This document shows positions 7,412 through 16,915 of a stretch of DNA of 32,175 nucleotides, piece by piece. The DNA is from Muribaculaceae bacterium (GTDB lineage: Bacteria; Bacteroidota; Bacteroidia; Bacteroidales; Muribaculaceae): positions 1 to 32,175 of the forward strand of contig JAIDTL010000137.1 of assembly GCA_029060725.1 (NCBI GenBank), in the 5' to 3' direction. A program made the position numbers and the translations under genes. The notes under the pieces were generated by a model, which did not search any database, was not told the DNA's origin, and worked only from the letters and a program-made list of their open reading frames with translations. The first letter of the stretch is position 1, and every line of letters begins with the position of its first letter.

Positions 7412-9310
7412 TCAGTTCCTTTTTGAAGTGTTTCCCTCATACCAGTCTATGTAGGCTTGATTGACTCTTCGGATGCCACCTTGTGTCGGATAATTGCCCG
7501 AGAAATACCAATCGCCCAGATGGTTTGGACAAGCTTTGTGGAGTCCTTCTACTGTCTGATAGACAAGTTCTACATCCATGTCTATAGGCTTAACCATATC
7601 AGCGATTCTTCTTGATATCTGGTCGTCAGTGAAATGAGAATAGATATTCTTCACATGATTGGTCAATGGAACCCCGGCTTTCTTCTCAACCTCTTTTTTG
7701 CAAGCGGCGTAAGTGGATGCCAGCACATATTCCATGCCTCGTTCTTTCAGTAGGCTTACAGCAGCCTTAAATGCAATGAATTCATCCATCCTGCTCATGT
7801 CAATACCGTAGTAATCCGGGTATCTCACTTGTGGAGACGAAGAAACCACTACAATTTTTTTCGGTTCCAGACGGGCTAACATGCTTAGAATAGACTGTTT
7901 CAGAGTTGTGCCTCTGACAATGGAGTCATCTATCACGACGAGTGAATCTATGCCTGGACGAAGGCATCCGTATGATATATCATAGACGTGCGCGGCAAGG
8001 TCATTGCGTACATCCCCTTCAGCAATAAATGTACGGAGTTTGATATCCTTTATGGCAGCCTTTTCTATTCGGACTTCCGATTCCATCACTTTGCGGATTG
8101 AATCGTGGTTGAGCTGTCCATCGGCCTGAAGGGCAAGTATTCGGTTTGCCTTATATTCATTGAGGTATTCTTCAAGACCTTCTACAAGTCCATAAAATGC
8201 TACTTCAGCAGTATTGGGTATATATGAGAATACTGTATTGGCAATGTTCCCTTCTACTGATTTCACAACTTTGTCGACAAGAAGACGCCCTAATTCCTTA
8301 CGCTCGTTATATATGTCGCTGTCACTGCCCCGCGAGAAATAAATGCGCTCGAAACTGCATTTTGAATTTGATTCTTGGGGTAGAATACGCTCTATCGTGG
8401 GCTTGCCGTCGATAGATATTAGCAATGCTTCTCCAGGATTAAGTTCATGAATGCTGTCTTTAGAGACTCCAAAGACTGTCTGAATTTGTGGGCGTTCTGA
8501 AGTTGCGATTATAATTTCGTCATCTATATAGTAATATGCAGGGCGGATTCCATTTGGATCGCGGAAGACAAAGACGTTGCCTGATCCGGTAGCCCCACAG
8601 ATCACATAGCCGCCATCCCATTCCGGAGCGGAAGCTTTGAGTACATTCCTTATGTCGAGTTCTTCCTCGATGATTTCTTCAAGATTCTTATCGACAAAAT
8701 TATCAGAGTCATCGTCTCTGTGAAGTCTATAGAGTCGATGATTCTCTTTGTCGAGTGCATAGCCCAACATTTCGAGCAGGATGATGGTGTCGCTGTGAAG
8801 ACGAGGATGTTGACCTCGGCTTACTACTGAATCAAACAGTTCATCGACATTGGTCATGTTGAAGTTTCCACACATAAGGAGGTTGCGGCTTCTCCAGTTA
8901 TTGCGTCGAAGAAACGGATGAACATACGACATGCCACTCTTTCCGGTAGTAGAGTAACGCAGATGCCCGAGATAGATTTCTCCTATCATGGGAGCTTCAG
9001 TCTCTGCTTCGCGAGGCGACATATTTTCGAGTCCGGCTTCAGTCAGACGTTTGCCTATCCTGTTGAAAATCTCTTGTATAGCCTGCGACCCCAATTCGCG
9101 CTCTCTCCATACATATTCATGACCCGGAGTAGCCTTTAGATTGACAACTCCGACCCCGGCTCCTTCTTGCCCACGATTGTGTTGCTTCTCCATAAGCAGA
9201 TACAGCTTATTGAGGGCGTAGGCGTAACTGCCATATTTTTCTTTGTAGTAGCCTATCGGCTTGCGAAGGCGGATCATAGCGATACCGCATTCATGTTTGA
9301 GTGGTTCCAA
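7412..9310 (-). CDS. purF: Amidophosphoribosyltransferase family protein, long form
   Basis: Class II glutamine amidotransferase joined to a phosphoribosyltransferase, expected to make 5-phosphoribosylamine from PRPP and glutamine (first step of purine synthesis). The candidate nucleophile is Cys8 in KHECGIAMIRL, so a seven-residue propeptide would have to be removed. Glutaminase motifs HNRGQEGAGVG (44-54), GHLRYSTTGKSG (115-126) and CGNFNMTN (147-154) are present, as are FRDPNGIRP (249-257) and the PRPP loop VVIDDSIVRGTTLKQ (458-472). At 632 residues it is well over the usual 470-510, with insertions after residue 12 and around 190-225. It is the last gene of the pyr operon, 74 bp after pyrB. 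A separate, standard-length purF elsewhere would suggest this paralogue has a specialised role, which cannot be tested here. Confidence 0.88.
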   Translation of the reverse strand: MEPLKHECGIAMIRLRKPIGYYKEKYGSYAYALNKLYLLMEKQHNRGQEGAGVGVVNLKATPGHEYVWRERELGSQAIQEIFNRIGKRLTEAGLENMSPREAETEAPMIGEIYLGHLRYSTTGKSGMSYVHPFLRRNNWRSRNLLMCGNFNMTNVDELFDSVVSRGQHPRLHSDTIILLEMLGYALDKENHRLYRLHRDDDSDNFVDKNLEEIIEEELDIRNVLKASAPEWDGGYVICGATGSGNVFVFRDPNGIRPAYYYIDDEIIIATSERPQIQTVFGVSKDSIHELNPGEALLISIDGKPTIERILPQESNSKCSFERIYFSRGSDSDIYNERKELGRLLVDKVVKSVEGNIANTVFSYIPNTAEVAFYGLVEGLEEYLNEYKANRILALQADGQLNHDSIRKVMESEVRIEKAAIKDIKLRTFIAEGDVRNDLAAHVYDISYGCLRPGIDSLVVIDDSIVRGTTLKQSILSMLARLEPKKIVVVSSSPQVRYPDYYGIDMSRMDEFIAFKAAVSLLKERGMEYVLASTYAACKKEVEKKAGVPLTNHVKNIYSHFTDDQISRRIADMVKPIDMDVELVYQTVEGLHKACPNHLGDWYFSGNYPTQGGIRRVNQAYIDWYEGNTSKRN

Positions 9311-9351
9311 AATAGAATCTTTTTACCTGATTTTTTTACTGTAGATGGTGC

Positions 9352-9377
9352 CCTGAGGAGGTGTCATGCTCCTCAGG
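9352..9377. other. Intercistronic hairpin between pyrB and the purF-like gene
   Basis: Perfect 9-bp GC-rich inverted repeat (arms 9352-9360 and 9369-9377) with an eight-base loop. No T tract follows on either strand, so it is not a standard terminator. It lies 8 bp after the pyrB stop and 42 bp before the next start, suggesting an mRNA processing or stability element. Confidence 0.55.
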
Positions 9378-9384
9378 ACTATAA

Positions 9385-10464
9385 TCATTTAAATTTGTGG
9401 TCGCAATAGCGGCAACGGAGCGAACCGTCAGAAGCCTTGTAAGCGCGACGAGGAGATTTTTCATTGCGGGTGATACACTTTTTGTTCTCGCAGCGAAGGT
9501 GATGTGGCACCTCTACCTCTTCTTGTTTAGGCATTTTATGATTAGGATCATCTTTCCAATCAAGCAGACTCGAAATGAGTGCCATGCGGACAAACTTTCC
9601 GTTTTCTACCTGACGGAAGTATGCTGCTCTTGGATCAGCATCCACTTCCTCGAGAATTTCATTGACGCGGGGAAGAGGATGAAGCACTGCCATCTTTTCC
9701 TTGGCAAGTTTCATTTTTTCGCAATCAAGCACAAAAGAATCTTTGACAGCTTCATATTCATCTTCATCGAGGAATCGCTCTTTTTGCACGCGGGTCATAT
9801 ACAGAACGTCGAGTTCCGGCATAGCTTCTTCAAGGGTATCTACTTCCTTATATTCCAGACCGAGACGATCGCAAACATCTTGCTTTATATAGTCGGGAAG
9901 GCGGAGCTGTGGTGGAGCAATGAGCACTATTTTGATCCCTTTTTGACGAGAAAGGGCTTTGATGAGGCTGTGGACGGTTCTTCCAAAACGCAGGTCGCCG
10001 CAGAATCCTATTGTGAGGTCATCAAGTCGACCCAGTTCACGAGTAATTGTCAATAGATCGGTGAGTGTCTGAGTCGGATGCGCATGGCTGCCGTCACCGG
10101 CATTGATGATAGGCACACGGCTTACTTCTGTGGCTGCAAGCTGTGCTCCCTCTAAGAAATGTCGCATGGCAATGATGTCGGCGAAGTTTTCCACTACGCG
10201 TACTGTATCGCGTACGGTCTCTCCTTTACTTACAGAACTGCTGGCAGCATCTGCAAAACCAAGCACGTTGCCTCCAAGTTCCATCATGGCTGCTGTAAAA
10301 CTAAGGCGTGTGCGGGTAGAGGGTTCGTAGAAAAGGGTAGCAAGTTTTTTCCCTTTGCACTTTTCAGAATATTTTGCACGGTTGGCAATTATGTCAAGAG
10401 CAAGGGTTATGATTTCTTGGGTTTCTTCCACTGTCAGGTCAGTGGGATCGATCAGATGTTTCAT
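9385..10464 (-). CDS. pyrB: Aspartate carbamoyltransferase fused to a PyrI-type zinc domain
   Basis: Catalyses carbamoyl phosphate + aspartate to carbamoyl aspartate, the committed step of UMP synthesis. Residues 1-302 are a complete catalytic chain: STRTR (49-53), SSVSKGET (76-83), HPTQ (129-132) and HPLPR (262-266). After a short linker (about 303-321) comes a zinc-finger-like tail with Cys325, Cys330, Cys351 and Cys354 (C-X4-C-X20-C-X2-C). Its spacing is close to the zinc domain of the separate E. coli regulatory chain PyrI. The nucleotide-binding allosteric domain of PyrI is missing, and no pyrI gene is present in the operon. Inference: the zinc domain may stabilise catalytic trimers while CTP/ATP control has been lost. 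It starts 12 bp after pyrE. Confidence 0.95.
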   Translation of the reverse strand: MKHLIDPTDLTVEETQEIITLALDIIANRAKYSEKCKGKKLATLFYEPSTRTRLSFTAAMMELGGNVLGFADAASSSVSKGETVRDTVRVVENFADIIAMRHFLEGAQLAATEVSRVPIINAGDGSHAHPTQTLTDLLTITRELGRLDDLTIGFCGDLRFGRTVHSLIKALSRQKGIKIVLIAPPQLRLPDYIKQDVCDRLGLEYKEVDTLEEAMPELDVLYMTRVQKERFLDEDEYEAVKDSFVLDCEKMKLAKEKMAVLHPLPRVNEILEEVDADPRAAYFRQVENGKFVRMALISSLLDWKDDPNHKMPKQEEVEVPHHLRCENKKCITRNEKSPRRAYKASDGSLRCRYCDHKFK

Positions 10465-10476
10465 CTTTCCGAATTT

Positions 10477-11109
10477 TTATGCATTCATCCAGGAAGTATC
10501 GCTTGGATTGTCGCGGAATTTAAGTATGCGGTTTTTCCAAATAGGATCAATATAGCCTTCTTCTGCAGCCACTTCTACAAGTGTGTCGAGATTTGAGAGA
10601 GAATGATTGGTGACGTTGGCTGCTGCCAAGCGATCTGTGGCTTTCTTCATTCCGTATGTGAAGATAGATACTATACCGAGCACTTCCGCTCCCTCTTCGC
10701 GAAGCGCTTCTACTACTTCGATGCAGCTGCCTCCGGTGGAAATGAGGTCTTCCACTACTACTACCTTAGTTCCGGGTTCACACTTGCCTTCAATGCGATT
10801 GCCACGGCCATGGTCTTTTGCGCCTCCGCGCACATAGCCCATTGGCTTATTGAGAAGCCAAGCAGTGATGGCTGCATGTGCAATGCCGGCAGTTGAAGTT
10901 CCCATAAGAGATTCAGCCTCAGGGTAATATTTTGTTATCAATTCTGCGAGACCCTCCTCGATGTCTTTCCTTACTCCTGGATATGAAAGAGTGAGGCGGT
11001 TGTCACAATACATTGGGCTCTTGATTCCGGAAGCCCATGTGAAGAGTTCTTCAGGGCGGAGAAATACTGCGCCTACACTAAGAAGATCTTTTGCTATTTT
11101 CTTTTCCAT
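10477..11109 (-). CDS. pyrE: Orotate phosphoribosyltransferase
   Basis: Transfers ribose 5-phosphate from PRPP to orotate, giving OMP (fifth step of UMP synthesis). The 210-residue length is standard. The type I phosphoribosyltransferase PRPP loop is VVVEDLISTGGS (117-128). The flexible-loop region GYVRGGAKDHGRGNRIEG (91-108) carries the conserved Arg/Lys/His residues. FTWASGIKSPMYCDNRL (23-39) is the orotate-side motif. The start at 11109 gives the normal N-terminus MEKKIAKDLLSVGAVFLRP. It follows pyrF across a 98-bp gap that holds a 9-bp tandem repeat array. Confidence 0.96.
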   Translation of the reverse strand: MEKKIAKDLLSVGAVFLRPEELFTWASGIKSPMYCDNRLTLSYPGVRKDIEEGLAELITKYYPEAESLMGTSTAGIAHAAITAWLLNKPMGYVRGGAKDHGRGNRIEGKCEPGTKVVVVEDLISTGGSCIEVVEALREEGAEVLGIVSIFTYGMKKATDRLAAANVTNHSLSNLDTLVEVAAEEGYIDPIWKNRILKFRDNPSDTSWMNA

Positions 11110-11134
11110 ATATGGTCTATATGACTAGTTTTAA

Positions 11135-11197
11135 GTCTTGTAAGATTTATAAAATTTATAAGATTTATAAAATATATAAGACTTATAAGATTTATTA
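11135..11197. repeat. Nonamer array, unit (G/A)ATTTATAA
   Basis: Seven consecutive 9-bp units (boundaries at 11135, 11144, 11153, 11162, 11171, 11180, 11189). The four central units alternate G and A at the first base. It occupies most of the pyrF-pyrE gap, ending 10 bp from the pyrF stop at 11208. Confidence 0.85.
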
Positions 11198-11207
11198 TTC
11201 TTCTCAA

Positions 11208-11909
11208 TTATTTGCCAAGGAATTCTTCGCAGCAACGCTTGTATGCGGCAAGAGGATCTTCGGCTTTGGTGATCGGGCGTCCTACTACTATGTAGTCGGA
11301 ACCTATCTCACGGGCTTTTGCAGGCGTCATCACACGCACTTGGTCGTCAGCTGCGGAGTCTGCAAAGCGGATACCTGGAGTGACAGTCACGAACTTATCG
11401 CCACAAGCGATCTTTACGATTGATGCTTCCCGTGGAGAGCATACTACTCCGTCAAGACCTGACATTTGAGCATTCTTAGCATAACTTGCCACCACAGCAT
11501 CTACTTCCCCGGGTATCAGGAGGTCTTCATTCATAAGTTCTTTGCTGGTAGAAGTAAGCATTGTCACAGCAATGAGAAGTGGGCGAGTTCCATCAGGACG
11601 TGTCAATCCTTCAATGGCTGCTTCCATCATCTTGTGCCCACCGAAGGCATGGAGATTGGTCATATCTACATCAAGATGGGAGAGTACTGACATTGCACTC
11701 TTCACTGTATTTGGAATGTCGCAGAGTTTGAGGTCGAGAAATATCTTGTGTCCCCTTTTCTTTATCTCCTTGATGATTTCCGGTCCGGCAGCATAGAAAA
11801 GTTCCATGCCTATCTTTACGTATGGCTTGGTGTCGCCAAAACGGTCAAGAAACTCAAGTGTCGCTTCCATTGAAGGAAAGTCGCACGCTATGATCACATC
11901 TTTCGCCAT
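11208..11909 (-). CDS. pyrF: Orotidine 5'-phosphate decarboxylase, type 1
   Basis: Decarboxylates OMP to UMP, the last step of the pathway. The 233-residue length and motifs fit the short type 1 family: IIACDFPS (6-13), KIGMELF (32-38) and the catalytic [11 protein letters not shown] (59-69, supplying the Asp/Lys/Asp set), with VTPGIRF and DYIVVGRPI near the C-terminus. The start ATG at 11909 overlaps the last 16 bases of the pyrK-pyrD fusion, implying translational coupling. From memory, Bacteroides species usually carry the longer type 2 enzyme (about 270 residues), so the type 1 form here may mark a different evolutionary source. Confidence 0.95.
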   Translation of the reverse strand: MAKDVIIACDFPSMEATLEFLDRFGDTKPYVKIGMELFYAAGPEIIKEIKKRGHKIFLDLKLCDIPNTVKSAMSVLSHLDVDMTNLHAFGGHKMMEAAIEGLTRPDGTRPLLIAVTMLTSTSKELMNEDLLIPGEVDAVVASYAKNAQMSGLDGVVCSPREASIVKIACGDKFVTVTPGIRFADSAADDQVRVMTPAKAREIGSDYIVVGRPITKAEDPLAAYKRCCEEFLGK

Positions 11910-13603
11910 GATATTCCAATTATATCTTTTATATTGTTTATTTTAAGTTTTTTCAATACGCTCGGAAGTTCTTCTGCAATTTTATTGCAAGCTAATGGGT
12001 CTACAAGATTTGCCGATCCAATCTGAACAGCGGTTGCTCCTGCCATCATCATTTCCACTACATCCTCAGCACTGGAAACGCCGCCACATCCCATCACAGG
12101 AATGTTGACCGCCTGTGAAACTTGATATACCATACGTACGGCTACCGGAAAGACTGCCGGACCTGAAAATCCACCCATGCGATTAGCTATTACAGGACTT
12201 CCGGTATTAATGTTGATGCGCATGCCAAGAAGTGTGTTGATGAGAGTCAAACCGTCTGCTCCCGCCGCCTCACAAGCTTTTGCTATAGAAACAATGTCTG
12301 TTACATTAGGCGAAAGTTTTATGAAGACTGGTTTCTTGACAGCAGCCTTGACTGCGCGTGTCACTTCAGCAGCCTGTTCGGCAGATGTGCCGAAAGCCAT
12401 TCCTCCATTATGTACATTTGGGCAGCTTACATTTACTTCTATAATGTCGACCCCTTCACAAGCATCAGCCATCTTGCAAGCTGCTACATATTCTTCGACT
12501 GAGAATCCGCTTACGTTGGCAATGACGCATCCTGAATATATCTTCCGGAGTTCCGGCACTTCATGACCATATACTGTTTCAGCTCCCGGATTCTGAAGTC
12601 CGACACTATTGATCATTCCGTCGGGAGTTTCAGCTATTCTTGGGGTGATATTGCCGAAACGAGAATTAAGAGTTGTTCCCTTTATAGAAATTCCTCCAAG
12701 TATGTTGATGTCATATATATCAGCAAATTCTTGTCCAAACCCGAATGTGCCGCTTGCAGGTACGATTGGATTTTTAAGTTTAAATCCGCAAAGGTCTGTT
12801 TCGATTTTCAGTTCCCCTTCAAGTTTTCGGTCGCGCGGTAGAGTCGGAGCCGGTGTGCCGTTTCCTTTGAAATCCTTCATCAGTGTTGCATCGAATACCG
12901 GTCCATCCTTGCAGACACGTTTTGGTCCCCATGGCGTTGCTATAGTGCATCCCATGCAGGCTCCGAATCCGCACCCCATCCGCTCTTCCATGCTGACTTC
13001 TCCAATTTCGCAGTCAAGTTCCCTGCCGAGGGCAGAGAGCATGGGAAGTGGTCCGCAGGCATACCAGAAATCAAATCCTTGCATTTCGGGCTTGCGTATA
13101 GCATCGGTTACAAATCCTTTCACTCCCGCAGTGCCATCTACGGTAGCAACTTCCACATCAGCTCCAAGCTTGCGGAAATCATCAGCATAGAAGATTTCTT
13201 CAGCAGTATTGAATCCAAGAGCGACTTTCACTTTCTTCCCATCCGCAATAAGCTTTCTGGCAAGAAGATAGAGCGGTGGCACTCCGACTCCCCCTCCTGC
13301 GAGGAGTGCAGTCGCCTTGCATCGGGAGGTGTCAAAACCTTTGCCAAGACCTGTAAGCAGATCAAGTTCCATGCCGGGAGCCATTTCTGCCATTGCCTCG
13401 GTGCCCTTGCCTACAGTCTTGAAAACTAAAGTCAGTCTATTCCCTTCGATGTCGCACACTGATATGGGCCGACGAAGATAGAGTCCGGGTATAGAAATTT
13501 CCACAAACTGCCCGGGCATTGTGAATGCCGAGCAGTCGCCGCGGAGAGTCATTTCAAAGACTGTCTCCGTGAGTCTTGTGATGCTTGTTATTTCAAATTT
13601 CAT
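11894..13603 (-). CDS. pyrKD: Dihydroorotate dehydrogenase B: PyrK-PyrD fusion
   Basis: One 569-residue polypeptide carries both subunits of the NAD-dependent class 1B dihydroorotate dehydrogenase. Residues 1-245 are PyrK-like: FAD-binding RRPISVCD (44-51), nucleotide-binding [12 protein letters not shown] (101-112), and a 2Fe-2S site with Cys211, Cys216, Cys219 and Cys231 (C-X4-C-X2-C-X11-C). Residues about 262-569 are Pyr[10 protein letters not shown] (282-290), SIKGT (306-310), [11 protein letters not shown] with catalytic Cys394, FIKLSPN (427-433) and the FMN phosphate region [11 protein letters not shown] (505-515). A linker of about 20 residues joins them. The subunits are normally separate proteins in a heterotetramer. 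There is no internal stop, so this is a fusion in frame. It has its own consensus promoter just upstream and overlaps pyrF by 16 bp. Confidence 0.95.
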   Translation of the reverse strand: MKFEITSITRLTETVFEMTLRGDCSAFTMPGQFVEISIPGLYLRRPISVCDIEGNRLTLVFKTVGKGTEAMAEMAPGMELDLLTGLGKGFDTSRCKATALLAGGGVGVPPLYLLARKLIADGKKVKVALGFNTAEEIFYADDFRKLGADVEVATVDGTAGVKGFVTDAIRKPEMQGFDFWYACGPLPMLSALGRELDCEIGEVSMEERMGCGFGACMGCTIATPWGPKRVCKDGPVFDATLMKDFKGNGTPAPTLPRDRKLEGELKIETDLCGFKLKNPIVPASGTFGFGQEFADIYDINILGGISIKGTTLNSRFGNITPRIAETPDGMINSVGLQNPGAETVYGHEVPELRKIYSGCVIANVSGFSVEEYVAACKMADACEGVDIIEVNVSCPNVHNGGMAFGTSAEQAAEVTRAVKAAVKKPVFIKLSPNVTDIVSIAKACEAAGADGLTLINTLLGMRININTGSPVIANRMGGFSGPAVFPVAVRMVYQVSQAVNIPVMGCGGVSSAEDVVEMMMAGATAVQIGSANLVDPLACNKIAEELPSVLKKLKINNIKDIIGISWRKM

Positions 13604-13622
13604 AATAATAGCGTTCAGTCTT

Positions 13623-13654
13623 CAAAATTAACTAATGTAAGTGGAATAACCAAA
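13623..13654 (-). promoter_or_regulatory. Internal promoter before the pyrK-pyrD fusion
   Basis: The minus strand reads TTTG (13654-13651), 20 bases, then TAATTTTG (13630-13623), matching the Bacteroidota consensus in sequence and spacing. It ends 19 bp before ATG 13603, inside the carB-pyrKD gap, and could give extra expression of the downstream genes. Confidence 0.55.
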
Positions 13655-13696
13655 TAAATCGGTAATAATTCTATATTCAAAATTCAAATATCTAAA

Positions 13697-16600
13697 TTAT
13701 CGACTTATCATCCCATTCCCTTTGCGCCCGTATTCTGCATCTATAGTGGAGACTCCCATTGTTATTTCTTCGAGCACATCGAGAAGCACGCGTACTGTCT
13801 CAAGGGCTGTGAATATGGTGACGTTGTTTTCAATTGCCGTGCGTCGGATTTCATATCCATCCAGGCGAGTATTGTGCTGGTTGACATCTATTGTATTTAT
13901 GACGTAGCTGACATGGCCTTGTCTTAATGATTTCTCGATATCTTTACTCCCTTCGCTGAATTTTCCCATCGTTCGGCAGCGGATGCCATGTTCTTTGAGG
14001 TATTTGGCTGTGCCGCGGGTTGCCTCGACATTGAATCCAAGGTCGTAAAATCTGCGGATCAATGGCAGGGCTTTTTCCTTATCTGCGTCAGATACTGTGA
14101 CGAGCAATGTGCCATAGTTGAGCACTTGCATTCCAGATGCTTGAAGTGACTTATAGAGTGCTCGGGTCAGCATGTCATCGTATCCGATTGCTTCTCCTGT
14201 TGACTTCATTTCCGGCGACAGATATGAGTCTACTCCCTTGATTTTAGAAAATGAAAAAGCAGGAGTCTTCACAAACCATCTTTTGCGGTCCGGATATAAA
14301 GTCATATCGTAGCCTTGGCTCTTTAGGCTTTCTCCAAGCATCACCTTCGACGCAATCTTTGCCATTGGCACTCCTGTGGATTTTGACAGGAAAGGAACTG
14401 TACGAGAGCTTCTTGGATTCACCTCGATGACATAAACATTTTCATTCTTATCTACAATGAACTGAATATTGTATAGGCCAATGATGCCTATGGCTTTGCC
14501 AAGACGGACTGTATAGTCTACTATCGTTTTTCTCACTTTATCGCTGACACTGAAAGTAGGATAGACAGATATTGAGTCGCCTGAATGGATGCCGGTCTTT
14601 TCCACGTGTTCCATGATTCCCGGGATAAGCACGTCGGTGCCGTCGCAAATTGCATCCACTTCGAGCTCCTTGCCCATGATGTATTTATCTACCAACACCG
14701 GGCTATTGTCTGAAATATCCACTGCATTCTGAAGATAATGGCGAAGGGCTTGCTCATTGCCTACTATCTGCATTGCTCGTCCACCAAGTACAAAACTTGG
14801 ACGAACCAAAACCGGATAGCCGATTCTTTCTGCAGCTTTCACTCCGCTTTCTATGTCTGTTACGGCTTCTGCATCAGGTTGTGGAATACCGGTTTCGCGC
14901 ATGATTCGTTCGAAATGCTTGCGGTCTTCAGCCCTGTCGATTGCTTCAAGTCCTGTGCCGATTATGTTCACTCCGCGCGCTGCCAGTGGGGCAGCAAGAT
15001 TGATAGCGGTCTGCCCTCCGAGTGTCACTACTACTCCTTCAGGCTTTTCAAGATTAACTACATTCATCACATCCTCTACCGTCAATGGCTCGAAATAGAG
15101 TTTGTCAGATATGCTGTAGTCAGTTGAGACAGTTTCAGGATTATTGTTGATGATGATTGCATCGTAGCCTTGTTCTCGTATTGTTTGGATTGCATGGACA
15201 GTAGAATAATCGAATTCCACACCCTGTCCGATTCGGATGGGTCCACTGCCAAGCACTAAGATCTTTTTGCGTTCGCTTACTATAGATTCATTTTCATCCT
15301 CGTATGTCGAATAGAAATAAGGCACGTATGAGTCAAACTCTCCCGAGCAGGTATCAATCATTTTGTAGACAGGGATTATTCCTAATGACTCCCTCATTTC
15401 GCAGATGTCAGACTCGGTTCGGTTGCGTAGTTTGGCGATACTTCGGTCGCTGAATCCCATACGCTTCGCCTCTCTCAGTAGGTTGGCATCTAAAGTCTCT
15501 GCATCTTGGATTTCCCATTCCATCTTGATGATATTGTTGAGCTTCTCAAGGAAGAATAGGTCAATGCCTGTCTTGTCATAGATGTGCCAAAGAGCTACTT
15601 TTCGTCTCAGAAGTTGTGCGATTGCAAGGAGCCTGTCGTCGCGTCCTTCTTTGATGTAGTTTAGAATTTCTTCAGTCGGCATTTCCTCAAACTTCTTGGA
15701 ATATAGATGGTCTACCCCCGTCTCAAGAGATCGTATTCCTTTAAGCAGTGATTCTTCGAAGGTCCTGCCTACACTCATTATCTCTCCGGTTGCCTTCATC
15801 TGGGTTCCAAGCAAATTTGAGGCTTCGCTGAATTTGTCGAAGGGGAAACGTGCTATCTTGGTGACTACATAGTCAAGTGCTGGCTCAAAGCTTGCGGGCG
15901 TATTGGCAATCTGTATTTCATCGAGAGTCATGCCTACAGCAATCTTTGCGCTTACTCGCGCTATTGGGTAGCCCGTTGCTTTTGATGCAAGTGCAGAGCT
16001 TCGTGAGACTCGAGGATTGACTTCGATGATATAGTAATTGAAAGATAGTGGATCAAGTGCGAACTGCACGTTGCAACCACCCTCTATTTCAAGCGCACGA
16101 ATAAGTTTTAGTGCTGAGTCGCGAAGCAGCTGATATTCCTTATTTGTAAGAGTCTGGCTTGGTGCTACTACTACGGAGTCGCCCGTGTGGACACCTACTG
16201 GATCCACATTCTCCATATTGCAGATGGTGATTGCAGTGTCGTTGCTGTCGCGCATCACTTCATATTCGATCTCCTTATATCCTTTTATGGATTTTTCTAC
16301 GAGCACTTGATGCACTGGAGAAAGAGCCAATGCATTGCGCATCAGCTCGCGCAGTTCCTCCTCATTGTCGGCGAAACCGCCACCAGTGCCTCCAAGAGTG
16401 AAGGCAGGACGTAGTACTACCGGATAACCGATTTTTTCTGCTACTTTCACACCCTCTTCTATACTGTTGACTATTTCGGAGGGAAGCACAGGTTCGCCAA
16501 GGCTTAAGCATAGTTCTTTGAAGAGTTCCCGGTCTTCTGCTTGCTCGATGCTTTTGAATGATGTGCCGAGTATTTCAACTCCACATTCTTCAAGAATTCC

Positions 16601-16915
16601 TTTTTTGGCAAGTTGCACTGCAAGATTAAGTCCGGTCTGGCCGCCAAGTCCCGGTACGATTGCATCAGGACGCTCAAAACGGATGATCTTGGCTACATAT
16701 TCCAGTTTCAACGGCTCCATGTAGACTTTATCTGCGATGCCGGTATCGGTCATGATGGTTGCCGGATTTGAGTTGACAAGTACTACTTCATATCCTTCTT
16801 CCTTTAGTGCGAGGCAAGCCTGTGTGCCCGCATAGTCAAACTCGGCAGCCTGGCCTATGATAATAGGGCCGGAACCGATCACCATCACCTTCTTGATATC
16901 TTTTCTCTTAGGCAT
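13697..16915 (-). CDS. carB: Carbamoyl phosphate synthetase large subunit
   Basis: Makes carbamoyl phosphate from bicarbonate, ammonia and two ATP, feeding pyrimidine and arginine synthesis. The start is ATG 16915 ([20 protein letters not shown]), giving 1072 residues, the family's usual length. An upstream extension of the frame to 17071 lies entirely within carA and has no family likeness. The two homologous halves each have a Rossmann start ([35 protein letters not shown]) and an ATP-grasp domain. The C-terminal MGS-like allosteric domain (from about residue 935, containing [22 protein letters not shown]) is present, where UMP or ornithine bind in relatives. It overlaps carA by eight bases. 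Confidence 0.97.
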   Translation of the reverse strand: MPKRKDIKKVMVIGSGPIIIGQAAEFDYAGTQACLALKEEGYEVVLVNSNPATIMTDTGIADKVYMEPLKLEYVAKIIRFERPDAIVPGLGGQTGLNLAVQLAKKGILEECGVEILGTSFKSIEQAEDRELFKELCLSLGEPVLPSEIVNSIEEGVKVAEKIGYPVVLRPAFTLGGTGGGFADNEEELRELMRNALALSPVHQVLVEKSIKGYKEIEYEVMRDSNDTAITICNMENVDPVGVHTGDSVVVAPSQTLTNKEYQLLRDSALKLIRALEIEGGCNVQFALDPLSFNYYIIEVNPRVSRSSALASKATGYPIARVSAKIAVGMTLDEIQIANTPASFEPALDYVVTKIARFPFDKFSEASNLLGTQMKATGEIMSVGRTFEESLLKGIRSLETGVDHLYSKKFEEMPTEEILNYIKEGRDDRLLAIAQLLRRKVALWHIYDKTGIDLFFLEKLNNIIKMEWEIQDAETLDANLLREAKRMGFSDRSIAKLRNRTESDICEMRESLGIIPVYKMIDTCSGEFDSYVPYFYSTYEDENESIVSERKKILVLGSGPIRIGQGVEFDYSTVHAIQTIREQGYDAIIINNNPETVSTDYSISDKLYFEPLTVEDVMNVVNLEKPEGVVVTLGGQTAINLAAPLAARGVNIIGTGLEAIDRAEDRKHFERIMRETGIPQPDAEAVTDIESGVKAAERIGYPVLVRPSFVLGGRAMQIVGNEQALRHYLQNAVDISDNSPVLVDKYIMGKELEVDAICDGTDVLIPGIMEHVEKTGIHSGDSISVYPTFSVSDKVRKTIVDYTVRLGKAIGIIGLYNIQFIVDKNENVYVIEVNPRSSRTVPFLSKSTGVPMAKIASKVMLGESLKSQGYDMTLYPDRKRWFVKTPAFSFSKIKGVDSYLSPEMKSTGEAIGYDDMLTRALYKSLQASGMQVLNYGTLLVTVSDADKEKALPLIRRFYDLGFNVEATRGTAKYLKEHGIRCRTMGKFSEGSKDIEKSLRQGHVSYVINTIDVNQHNTRLDGYEIRRTAIENNVTIFTALETVRVLLDVLEEITMGVSTIDAEYGRKGNGMISR

